A stretch of DNA of 64,000 nucleotides. Source: Segatella copri DSM 18205 (GTDB lineage: Bacteria > Bacteroidota > Bacteroidia > Bacteroidales > Bacteroidaceae). Positions 53,206 through 60,914 of the stretch are shown here, in pieces. The DNA is taken from NCBI RefSeq assembly GCF_025151535.1, contig NZ_CP102288.1, positions 2,241,501-2,305,500 of the forward strand. Direction: 5' to 3'. The notes beneath the pieces were generated by a model. It saw nothing but the letters and a program-made list of their open reading frames with translations. It was not told where the DNA came from and did not search any database. Each line of letters begins with the position of its first letter. The stretch's first letter is position 1. The position numbers and the translations under genes are program-made.

Positions 53206-54654
53206 TTATCCAAAGAGATCATTCATCCTTACCTCACTATTCACCAATCCACTATGCATATTCTGCTTCACCCCATAAGTCGTGATGAAAGTATGCAGCA
53301 ATGCTTTCTTCGTCTTGGTCGCCACAGAGAAAGAAGACATCCTGTCACGCAGCCGCTGCTCATAGCTGGCATCTATCACAAACTCATCCTTGGCATATTT
53401 CATCTCACAGATATTGATAGCTCCATCAGCACGGTCTATCAGCATATCAATCTGACCTCCTCGCCATTCTGCACCAGTAGAATCTACAAAAGGACGGCAG
53501 GACCAGGAATAAACATTCGCCAAAACACCAGAAATACCCAATGCCTTCTTGATCTGTGGGATATGATGTAGGCATACCTGTTCGAAAGCATAACCGCTCC
53601 AGGCTGTTCTACTTCCCGAATTGCGCATGTTACTCCAGAAGTTCTTATCCTGCCCACTGTTATTTGCCACAAAACGGGTATAGAACAATGAGTATAAGTC
53701 AGTTAACTGATATAGGGCATCCCTTTCACTCTTTCCTATGGTAGCATATTTCCTGATAAAATCGCATTTCTTCAGATTCTCCAGGATTTCTGATAACTGT
53801 CCACCGCCTTTCAGTTTCAACTCATCCATCAATTCCTTACGGGTCATCCCCTTCATTTTTTCAGAAAGCACCTCTACTATCTTGCGATAATGCTTGGAGT
53901 CATTAAAGAGGGAACGGAAGAGGAAATCGAATTCTCCACGTAATGGCGAATCCTGCGAGAAAAACAGTCTGTCGATGCACACATCTAACGGCACACCACG
54001 CTCCAGCATATCAAGATAATAAGGAATACCACCCAATATCATATACACATCCAATACCTGCTGTCGGGTAAGAGCAAGGCCTTTCAATTCGTTTAAGAAC
54101 AGCTCTGTCTCGCCCAGAGAGAATGGAGCCAGATAGATCTGCCGGGTAACGCGACCATACAATCCGCCCTTATCGCCTATAAACTTAGCCAACATCCACG
54201 TGGTGGAAGAACCACAGACGATAAGTTTCAGTTGAGGGACCATAGAAGCCCATGAATTCCAGAAATAACTGAAAGCTGCGATAAAATTGCTTTTGGGCGT
54301 ATCCATCCAAGGCAACTCATCAAAGAACAGAACAATCGGTTCCTGCAGAGATAAGCCCGACAGATATTCACGCAAAGCAGCAAAAGCCTCAAACCAGGTT
54401 TTCAGCTTGGGCACGGTCTGCTTAGCATACTGCGCCAACGCCATCCGAAACTGCTCCAGCTGTACCGCACGGCTCACTTCATACATACCAATAAAGGAAA
54501 AGGCAAACTGGTCGCTGAATATTTTTCGAACCAGAAAAGTCTTTCCTACGCGCCTACGACCATAGATAGCTATCAGTTCTGCCTTGTTGCTTTTACAACG
54601 TTCCAGAATGAGTTTCTGCTCATATTCACGTCCTATTATTCCGTTTGCATCCAT
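53206..54654 (-). CDS. ATPase of the archaeal/DUF234-like AAA type
   Basis: 482 residues. Walker A is YGRRRVGKTF (Lys38), Walker B is IVLFFDELPWMD (~105-116), sensor 1 is LIVCGSSTTWM (~148). A winged-helix part follows (GMTRKELMDELKLKGGGQLS) and the C-terminal DUF234-like domain has a nuclease-type pattern (WRGGQIDMLIDRADGAINIC then EMKYAKDEF). Same general plan as the three DUF4143 ATPases, but a separate subfamily. A -7 box (TATCTTTG, 54697-54704 minus) precedes it. No clear phased array, but two palindromes lie upstream. Confidence 0.88.
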   Translation of the reverse strand: MDANGIIGREYEQKLILERCKSNKAELIAIYGRRRVGKTFLVRKIFSDQFAFSFIGMYEVSRAVQLEQFRMALAQYAKQTVPKLKTWFEAFAALREYLSGLSLQEPIVLFFDELPWMDTPKSNFIAAFSYFWNSWASMVPQLKLIVCGSSTTWMLAKFIGDKGGLYGRVTRQIYLAPFSLGETELFLNELKGLALTRQQVLDVYMILGGIPYYLDMLERGVPLDVCIDRLFFSQDSPLRGEFDFLFRSLFNDSKHYRKIVEVLSEKMKGMTRKELMDELKLKGGGQLSEILENLKKCDFIRKYATIGKSERDALYQLTDLYSLFYTRFVANNSGQDKNFWSNMRNSGSRTAWSGYAFEQVCLHHIPQIKKALGISGVLANVYSWSCRPFVDSTGAEWRGGQIDMLIDRADGAINICEMKYAKDEFVIDASYEQRLRDRMSSFSVATKTKKALLHTFITTYGVKQNMHSGLVNSEVRMNDLFG

Positions 54655-54735
54655 AACTTTCTGATTTTATTTCATTTATACTAAATTTTATCGGTGCAAA
54701 GATAAACAAAAAATGAAATCTGCAAGGATAGTGCC

Positions 54736-54830
54736 GCCCTAACTACCTTTTTTAACATAGTTAGGGCGCACCTATAAACGATAGCACCGCCATAACTACC
54801 TATTTTTATATAGTTAGGGCGGTGCTATCG
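54736..54830. repeat. Two palindromic elements CTAACTA/TAGTTAG in tandem
   Basis: First: GCCCTAACTA (54736-54745) with TAGTTAGGGC (54758-54767). Second: CGATAGCACCGCC-ATAACTA with its complement, 54779-54830, a 19-bp stem with one change. A third copy is at 33455 beside another ATPase gene. Confidence 0.8.
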
Positions 54831-54851
54831 CAAATACATCCCCTCTTCCTC

Positions 54852-54896
54852 CCCTATCTCATGGGGGCAGTATCAGTTTTGAAAACGGACATTAAA
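54852..54896 (+). repeat. 45-bp dispersed repeat, copy 3
   Basis: Core sequence identical to copy 2 over CCCTATCTCATGGGGGCAG and GAAAACGGACATTAAA, followed by the same ATACCNTTTA extension. Lies between the ATPase module and the GNAT module. Confidence 0.9.
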
Positions 54897-55000
54897 ATAC
54901 CGTTTACCGCAAAAGCACAAAGTAAACTGCCTAAAATAAGTAATGCCCCTCTAGCATGCAGCCTTTCGGCGCGCCAGAGGGGCTTATTATCTTTTATTTG

Positions 55001-55603
55001 TTATTTTGTGCGGAGATAAATCAAATCAAAATACATCAGCCGTGTTTTCATCGGCTCAACAAGAGTTGCAGGTTCTAGACCTTTATTGTGCAAGAACGTC
55101 CATTCCTCCTTATCTGACGAAAACAGAAATTTGAAACCATTTCGTTGATAATATTCAAACACTTTCGGATGATTGACAGCATCAACAATGACATACCGGC
55201 ATCCAGTCTTATTCAGTGGGTCTATAAACCATGATTTGATGAAATCCAACAATTCATCTCCCACATGATGTCCACTGAATAAATCGCTTACTGCCAACTG
55301 TCCAACCAACACTGCAGGATACTGCGGTCTTCGCTTGGCATTCGGAATCTTTCTATTAAGCTTATTCCGAAGGTTAGAAGGAAGTGAATCTACTTTTACA
55401 CTCGAATTAGCGACTGTAAATGCGCAGACTATTTCAGATGTATCTGGTTTAACAAAACAATATGATTTTCCAAGCAACTGATAGGCATAGTCAGCATAGT
55501 CTTGGGTGAAGAACTCTGTTATGTCCTCATCCTTACAAGTGAAGCCTTTGCATTGCGGCAAGACTTCCTCTGTCAGTTCCATAAAATCACATTGCTCTAA
55601 CAT
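55001..55603 (-). CDS. GNAT-family acetyltransferase, possible toxin of a two-gene module
   Basis: 200 residues. The GNAT fold is seen in YPAVLVGQLAVSDLFSGHHV then GDELLDFIKSW (acetyl-CoA loop region, ~95-130) and CRYVIVDAVNHPKVFEYYQR then NGFKFL. The acetyl-CoA loop lacks a clean Q/RxxGxG, having SGHHVGDE. Size and a small gene immediately upstream match GNAT toxins that acetylate charged tRNAs. It starts 1 bp after the 53-codon gene. Toxin nature is inferred. Confidence 0.75.
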   Translation of the reverse strand: MLEQCDFMELTEEVLPQCKGFTCKDEDITEFFTQDYADYAYQLLGKSYCFVKPDTSEIVCAFTVANSSVKVDSLPSNLRNKLNRKIPNAKRRPQYPAVLVGQLAVSDLFSGHHVGDELLDFIKSWFIDPLNKTGCRYVIVDAVNHPKVFEYYQRNGFKFLFSSDKEEWTFLHNKGLEPATLVEPMKTRLMYFDLIYLRTK

Positions 55604-55604
55604 T

Positions 55605-55766
55605 TTAAATGTACAATTTTGAACGTTTTAATATAGCACGTGCCTTGGCTACTTGCTTGGAGAAGTCAATGGAGCCACGCTTTTCCAATGCCTCATCAGC
55701 TGCTTCAACGAAACGAGCTGCTGCCTCACCATGAAGGACAGGTATTGTTTTAAATTCTATTGCCAT
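55605..55766 (-). CDS. 53-residue protein upstream of GNAT gene, possible antitoxin
   Basis: Short frame MAIEFKTIPVLHGEAAARFV with a helical Ala/Glu-rich middle (EAADEALEKRGSIDFSKQVA) and a basic end (KARAILKRSKLYI). It stops 1 bp before the GNAT ATG and has an ideal promoter upstream. This looks like a toxin-antitoxin order, although it is not a recognisable DUF1778/RHH antitoxin. Confidence 0.65.
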   Translation of the reverse strand: MAIEFKTIPVLHGEAAARFVEAADEALEKRGSIDFSKQVAKARAILKRSKLYI

Positions 55767-55805
55767 AATCTTCTTGTTTTTAATGTTATATACTTATTTA
55801 ATCTG

Positions 55806-55837
55806 CAAAAGTATGCATTTATTTCCACATTACCAAA
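55806..55837 (-). promoter_or_regulatory. TTTG-N20-TACTTTTG promoter of the GNAT module
   Basis: On the minus strand TTTG (55834-55837) and TACTTTTG (55806-55813) are 20 bp apart. The start codon at 55766 is ~33 bp after the expected transcript start. Confidence 0.75.
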
Positions 55838-55920
55838 CTTTTTGTTAACTTTCTGTTGAATTTTACCAAAAATTCCAAATTCACGCCTATCCTAGGAGAA
55901 TAATGTATAAACTTGAGAAA

Positions 55921-55953
55921 TCCCCAATCTGTAAAGTTCAACAGATTGGGGAT
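55921..55953. terminator. Perfect hairpin CCCCAATCTG
   Basis: CCCCAATCTG (55922-55931) pairs with CAGATTGGGG (55942-55951), flanked by T/A-rich sequence. Lies between the GNAT promoter and dispersed repeat copy 4. Confidence 0.7.
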
Positions 55954-55991
55954 TTACATTTCCTGAAACTCCATTAAAACCAAATAAGACA

Positions 55992-56034
55992 ATGTCTCAT
56001 AGGGGCAGTGTCAGTTTTGAAAACGGACATTAAA
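55992..56034 (+). repeat. 45-bp dispersed repeat, copy 4
   Basis: Slightly diverged start (TCTCATAGGGGCAGTGTCAG), then the constant TTTTGAAAACGGACATTAAA. It ends 12 bp before the stop of the next ATPase gene. Confidence 0.88.
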
Positions 56035-56046
56035 GGGGGAGCATTA

Positions 56047-57177
56047 TCACTCTATAACCCAATCTATCCAATTTTCAGGCGTAACGATGCACTTATCTTT
56101 CACCTGATAAGCAGAAAGGAAAGAGGCCGGGAACTTTGTATTGGCACGCCTAGGATTCCACTTCATTTCAAACAGGGAAAACTGACCATCACACTCCTCC
56201 AGATAATCAATCTCCTGCTGCTGACTGGTACGCCAAAAATAGCTGTTTACATATCGTCCAGCATTTTGATTGACCTTCATTCGCTCACTAATGAAGAAGT
56301 TTTCCCACAAAGCCCCCACATCCTGCCGGAGAGCAAGAGGTGCAAAGTTTTGCAAAATAGCATTACGTATTCCATTATCATAAAAGTAGAATTTCTTAGC
56401 ACGTTTCAACTCCGTACGTAAGTTGCGACTAAAGCCATTCAACTTGAATATGATATAACACTTTTCGAGCAAATCAATGTACTTCTCTACCGTTTTATTA
56501 TCTGTTCCTACGGTTTGCGCCAACTCATTATATGAAACTTCACTTGTAACCTGCAGTGCCAAGGCAGTAAGCAGCTTGGACAACAGGGCTGGGCGCCGAA
56601 CACTTTCTAAATTCAACAAGTCCTTATACAGATAACTGTTAGACAAATTATACAGCAACTCCTTTGCATCCGTCTCATGATTCATGATATCTGGATAAGA
56701 ACCATAAATAAGCCGATTCTCTAATGTTTGTTTTACACTAAGCAGTCCATGAGCCTTCATCAGTTCTCCTGTAGAAAAAGGGAAAAGATGGTACTCAAAC
56801 TTGCGTCCTGTCAAAGGTTCGTTGAGCTTATTCTGCAATTCAAAAGAGGAGGAACCTGTCACCAAGAGTTGTACATCTGGGAAATTATCCGTGATTCGTT
56901 TCAAAACCATCCCGATATTCTCTACCCGTTGAGCCTCGTCTATCACAACAATAAGATTGTTGCCTATAAGCAGACGCAACTCAGAAGAATTTGCCTTTGC
57001 CAGCAACTCTCTTACTTCTGGTTCATCGCAATTCAACATAAGAGTAGGTTCATCACGATTCTCGAGCACCATTTTAAACAGCGTGCTCTTACCCACTTGT
57101 CTGGCTCCAATCACGATGATAGCCTTCCCGGAAAATATCCGGGCTTCAATTGTATCTTGTATTTGACGACGTATCAT
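56047..57177 (-). CDS. AAA ATPase with DUF4143 domain
   Basis: 376 residues from ATG 57177 (MIRRQIQDTIEARIFSGKAI). The frame is open to 57225, but the -7 box lies there, so the inner ATG is right. Walker A is GARQVGKST (24-32), Walker B is IVVIDEAQRVENIG (~80), sensor 1 is LLVTGSSSFEL (~108). A winged-helix part (SYNELAQTVGTDNKTVEKYI) and the DUF4143 end (QQEIDYLEECDGQFSLFEMK) follow. This is the shortest of the four ATPases. It stands between copies 4 and 5 of the dispersed repeat. Confidence 0.9.
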   Translation of the reverse strand: MIRRQIQDTIEARIFSGKAIIVIGARQVGKSTLFKMVLENRDEPTLMLNCDEPEVRELLAKANSSELRLLIGNNLIVVIDEAQRVENIGMVLKRITDNFPDVQLLVTGSSSFELQNKLNEPLTGRKFEYHLFPFSTGELMKAHGLLSVKQTLENRLIYGSYPDIMNHETDAKELLYNLSNSYLYKDLLNLESVRRPALLSKLLTALALQVTSEVSYNELAQTVGTDNKTVEKYIDLLEKCYIIFKLNGFSRNLRTELKRAKKFYFYDNGIRNAILQNFAPLALRQDVGALWENFFISERMKVNQNAGRYVNSYFWRTSQQQEIDYLEECDGQFSLFEMKWNPRRANTKFPASFLSAYQVKDKCIVTPENWIDWVIE

Positions 57178-57222
57178 AAATATCCTTTCTTTTAAGTTAT
57201 GAATCCTTCTTTCTTTCGGATG

Positions 57223-57254
57223 CAAAGATAAGGAAAAATAATCGTAATCCCAAA
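57223..57254 (-). promoter_or_regulatory. TTTG-N20-TATCTTTG promoter of the ATPase gene
   Basis: Minus strand TTTG at 57251-57254 and TATCTTTG at 57223-57230, spaced 20 bp. The -33 TTTG lies inside the first operator unit. Confidence 0.8.
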
Positions 57255-57309
57255 ATTTATACCTATTTTTGGGATTACAATCCCAAAAAACATAGTAAAT
57301 TTTGGGATT
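57246..57309. promoter_or_regulatory. Phased inverted-repeat operator of the ATPase gene
   Basis: AATCCCAAAA at 57246 and 57279 and its complement TTTTGGGATT at 57267 and 57300. Each same-strand pair is 33 bp apart and each inverted pair 21 bp apart. The first unit covers the -33 box. This is the same phasing as the six-unit array at 34819 but with a different sequence. Confidence 0.85.
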
Positions 57310-57317
57310 AGAGCGTT

Positions 57318-57390
57318 ATTTCAACATTTTTCACCGACCTTCTCCCCCTATCTCATGGGGGCAATATCAGTTTTGAAAACGGACATTAAA
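57318..57390 (+). repeat. 45-bp dispersed repeat, copy 5 (extended)
   Basis: Core 57346-57390 (CTCATGGGGGCAATATCAG; GAAAACGGACATTAAA) with the same upstream extension as copy 2 (TTTTTCACCGACCT) and the same GGGNGTAGG downstream as copy 1. Confidence 0.9.
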
Positions 57391-57564
57391 GGGGGTAGGC
57401 TTCCACATTCCATAAGAGAAAAGGGAGGGGAATTGCGGCAAGCATTCCCCTATATATAATAAGGTGTAAGCTCAGAAGTACAATCGGGAAAGGAAGAGGT
57501 AAACAGGCTTCAGCGGGAGAAAGACACACCTCTTCAACTACGTCTCCCAAAAGTTTAAGAAATG
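57391..57564. other. Non-coding gap with dispersed TATATATAATAAGGT repeat
   Basis: CCTATATATAATAAGGTGTA continuing AGCTCAG at 57449-57475. No gene seen before the IS1380 end. Confidence 0.45.
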
Positions 57565-59157
57565 CCTCAAATCCGCAACCTATAGGGTTTCGTGGGAATT
57601 TACTTGTAAAACGACAAAAATTCTTTTATTGTACATATTCCTTGGGCATAACAGAAACGTCGTAAACACAAAATTCCCTTACCCCATAAAGCGACTTGAG
57701 GTAATACGCCGGTTTAACCAGAAAAGCATGGCCTTTAACCAAAGTCTGTCTTGAACAGGTTGGCATAAGCATAGTTGTCTGAATAAATGTTCAATACATG
57801 CCTACGTGACGTCTTAATCCATTTTGCAGGAACAGAGATGAACTTGAACACAAAGGTCTTGATTCTGCTGGTGGCACGCAATCCAAATTCATGGGTTTTC
57901 AATCTCTGCATAATAGCTTTGTAGAAGTTTCTGATGAGAGCTGTCATAAGCAGGAATACAGTATTCTGTGCCATGAACGATTTTGGCAACCGATTCCAGC
58001 CAAAGCCATTGTTCATGTCATCGAAGATGCGTTCCTTGCCACCACGAAGATTGTAGAATTCCACAATGTCTCTTGCACTCGACTTGTAATCGTTAGTCAG
58101 TATACATCTGTAGGTATATTCGCCTTCCCAAATGTCAAGGTCTCCCTCTATTCGCCTTTGTCTCTGTATGACAAGACGATACGGTTTTCCTTTCCATTTC
58201 TCAACAAGGATGGAATTCAGCTCAAATTCAATACCGTTGATTTCAACAGTTTTCCATCCAGTCAAGGCAAACATGGAATCGTAGAAGGAAGAGCATCTGT
58301 TGGCACGAATATAAAAATGCCTGCAATGAGCCTCTACCATATCTACGATTTCCTCCGAGCATGAGCCGCAATCCATGCGGGCACGGGATATATATACTTC
58401 TGATGCCTCCAGTCGCTTGAAGATTCTTTCCAAAGTCTCTCTTTGGTTGAAGCGCACGTTTGTGTTGCCGTCTCTATTTTCAATACCGACAATCATGTCG
58501 TTAATGACTGCCACACCTGGACTATAGCCCAGGAACTTCTTGTAGGTTGGTTTTGCATCATGCTTCTCTGTTTCAATGAACTGATGGTCAAAGTCAAAAT
58601 CATACTCTTGACCGGATTTCAATTGACCAGTAGCAAGCAGGGCTTTGATCAATAAGCAGTTCATCTTGTCTGCAGTATTGAAATCATAGGAGTTGCCAGA
58701 AGCAGATTTATAGGTGATGTTCTTACAAGTCAGTTCTTCGATAGCACGCAATATGGTGTCTGCGCTGCAAGTGCGAAGAGTTGGATGAAGAGACAAATGT
58801 TTCATCAAGTGAGTTGTAACATCCTCAATACATGAGCCGCCACAAAGATATACGCACATCAGAGAGCGTAGAATTTCGCTATATTGATAACCAAACATAG
58901 TGCATCTCAATCCCAAGGTGGAATCTATGGTTTGAGCTAAAAGAGCATCAAATTGCTCCATAATAGAAAAAATTCCTCCAAAAGGAGTGAGTTTCTCAGA
59001 TTTTATTTGTACTTTTGCCATGTCATTCAGAGTTTTATTTGCTTTTTATTTGCAACACTAAGATAAGTGAAATTTCTGACATGGCAAAATCCTGAGCAAC
59101 TTTTTGTTGCTCAGGTGCTTATAAAAAATATTAAATTATAGTGTTGCGGAATTAAGG
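57565..59157. mobile_element. IS1380-family insertion sequence, copy 3, without target duplication
   Basis: 1593 bp with both ends intact. The flanks are AAATG (57560-57564) and ATAAA (59158-59162), so there is no 5-bp duplication. This suggests recombination between IS copies after insertion. The sequence is closest to copy 1. Confidence 0.93.
57735..59021 (-). CDS. IS1380-family transposase
   Basis: 428 residues, intact and identical in the blocks checked to the copy at 22244. Confidence 0.95.
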   Translation of the reverse strand: MAKVQIKSEKLTPFGGIFSIMEQFDALLAQTIDSTLGLRCTMFGYQYSEILRSLMCVYLCGGSCIEDVTTHLMKHLSLHPTLRTCSADTILRAIEELTCKNITYKSASGNSYDFNTADKMNCLLIKALLATGQLKSGQEYDFDFDHQFIETEKHDAKPTYKKFLGYSPGVAVINDMIVGIENRDGNTNVRFNQRETLERIFKRLEASEVYISRARMDCGSCSEEIVDMVEAHCRHFYIRANRCSSFYDSMFALTGWKTVEINGIEFELNSILVEKWKGKPYRLVIQRQRRIEGDLDIWEGEYTYRCILTNDYKSSARDIVEFYNLRGGKERIFDDMNNGFGWNRLPKSFMAQNTVFLLMTALIRNFYKAIMQRLKTHEFGLRATSRIKTFVFKFISVPAKWIKTSRRHVLNIYSDNYAYANLFKTDFG

Positions 59158-59220
59158 ATAAAATAACAGCAAGGGCATCCATCTGTCTTTTGAACAACTC
59201 ATCAAACATAAAATTCTATT

Positions 59221-60795
59221 ATGGCACATAATTATATGAAATACGGTGCTTTAGCTGCATTGCTCATCGCCAGCATCAACATGCAGGCAGCACAGGAAGG
59301 AACAACCCGTTATACTATCCTTACCCAAAGCCCGGAGCAGCACATCCAGCACTTCGGTGCCAGCGATGCATGGAGTATGCAGTTTCTCGGTCTATGGTCA
59401 GAGAAACAGCAGGAGCAGATTGCCGACTGGCTCTTCTCTACCGAGAATGATGCCTTGGGCAAGCCTAAAGGCATCGGCTTGTCCATCTGGCGATTCAATC
59501 TGGGAGCCGGAAGCGAGGAACAGGGAGAGGCTTCGCAGATTCAGCCGGGCACAAGAACCCAATGCTTTCTCAATGCTGACGGCACCTACGACTGGAGCAA
59601 ACAGGCTGGACAGCGCAAGTTTCTCAAGCTCGCCAAGCAGAGAGGTGTGCCTTATTTCCTCGCCTTCTGCAACTCAGCACCCGTGTTCTATACCAAGAAC
59701 GGACTCGCAACCAACACAGGGCGCGGCGGCACCATCAATCTGAAGGATGATTGCTACGGCAAATTCGGAAAGTTCATCGCCACATCTCTCAAAGGCATCG
59801 AAGAGCACGATGGCATCCACTTCAACTACATCAGCCCTATCAACGAGCCGGATGGACATTGGAACTGGACAGGACCGAAGCAGGAAGGAACCCCAGCTAC
59901 CAACCGTGAGTTTGCCAAGGTGGCAAAGGAGGTAAGCAAAGCATTGGTAAAAAACAAGCTCAACACCGAGATTCTCATCAATGAGTCGAGCGACTATCGC
60001 TGCCTGCTTGGCACCCACATGGCCGACTGGCAGCGAGGTTACGAAATCAACTCCTTCTTCACCAAGGACAGTACGCAGACCTATCTGGGCAAGACCAAGC
60101 AACTCCCCCCTCTCATCGGTGCTCACAGCTACTGGACCAATACCCCAATTCCATACATGAGAGAAATCAGAATGAAGATTAGGGAAGCATGTAAGCAGAA
60201 GAACATCAAGTTCTGGCAAACAGAACTCTGCATCATGGGCAACGACGAGGAGATTGGTGGCGGAACTCCTTACGACTTCTCGATGAAGACAGCCCTCTAT
60301 GTGGCTCGTGTCATCCATCACGACCTGGTATATGCCAATGCCGAGAGCTGGAGCTGGTGGCGTTCTGCAGGCGGTGACTACCGCGATGGACTCATCCGCA
60401 TCTACAGCAAGGATGGATGGAAGAGCGGCTGGGCAGTAGATTCCAAGTTGATGTGGGCACTCGGCAACTATTCCCGCTTTATCCGTCCTGGTGCCCAGCG
60501 CTTCGATATCGCTACAACTTCTGCCGACGGAAAGCAGATAGAGGAAGGCTACAACGACCCTTACGGTGTAATGTGTTCTGCCTATCAGAATGCAGATGGC
60601 AAATGGGTGATTGTGGCAATCAACTATTCTGAGGATGTGAAGCCTGTCAACTTCCAACTCGATAATCAGGAGCAGAAAAGCTGGCAGATGTATCGTACCA
60701 GCGACATCTCTGCCGAGAGTTTAGCGCCTGTTGGAAGTTGCGATGGAACCACTCAGTTGGCTCCACGAAGCATTACGACTTTTATGCAAAAATGA
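59221..60795 (+). CDS. Exported glycoside hydrolase family 30 enzyme
   Basis: 524 residues with signal peptide (MKYGALAALLIASINMQA). The start HIQHFGASDAWSMQFLG is the usual GH30 opening with the G-A/G-S/D-A/G motif. The acid/base Glu209 is in YISPINEPDGHWNW and the nucleophile Glu335 in FWQTELCIMG. A C-terminal beta-sandwich follows, as in all GH30. Activities of the family include beta-1,6-glucanase, beta-glucosidase, xylanase and endo-beta-1,6-galactanase. The adjacent GH35 beta-galactosidase makes a galactan-type substrate a fair guess. The IS1380 copy ends 63 bp upstream, so the native promoter may be lost or replaced. Confidence 0.88.
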   Translation: MAHNYMKYGALAALLIASINMQAAQEGTTRYTILTQSPEQHIQHFGASDAWSMQFLGLWSEKQQEQIADWLFSTENDALGKPKGIGLSIWRFNLGAGSEEQGEASQIQPGTRTQCFLNADGTYDWSKQAGQRKFLKLAKQRGVPYFLAFCNSAPVFYTKNGLATNTGRGGTINLKDDCYGKFGKFIATSLKGIEEHDGIHFNYISPINEPDGHWNWTGPKQEGTPATNREFAKVAKEVSKALVKNKLNTEILINESSDYRCLLGTHMADWQRGYEINSFFTKDSTQTYLGKTKQLPPLIGAHSYWTNTPIPYMREIRMKIREACKQKNIKFWQTELCIMGNDEEIGGGTPYDFSMKTALYVARVIHHDLVYANAESWSWWRSAGGDYRDGLIRIYSKDGWKSGWAVDSKLMWALGNYSRFIRPGAQRFDIATTSADGKQIEEGYNDPYGVMCSAYQNADGKWVIVAINYSEDVKPVNFQLDNQEQKSWQMYRTSDISAESLAPVGSCDGTTQLAPRSITTFMQK

Positions 60796-60869
60796 TTGAA
60801 ATAGTCCCTTTTTAACGAAAAATCCCTTTTATTGAACGATTTTTATCCTTCATAAAGGAGATTTTCCGT

Positions 60870-60877
60870 TATCTTTG
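60870..60877 (+). promoter_or_regulatory. -7 box of GH35 gene
   Basis: TATCTTTG followed by CAAATG matches TAnnTTTG, 37 bp before the GH35 ATG, so GH35 has its own promoter and is not only read from the GH30 gene. Confidence 0.65.
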
Positions 60878-60914
60878 CAAATGTTTTATCAAGAATACTA
60901 AAAAAATAAGTATA

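Noticed and set aside
53128..57390. True integron
   Set aside because: No integrase gene or attI site is visible in the window and the repeats are shorter and more alike than attC sites. Only the cassette-like logic is kept as a finding.
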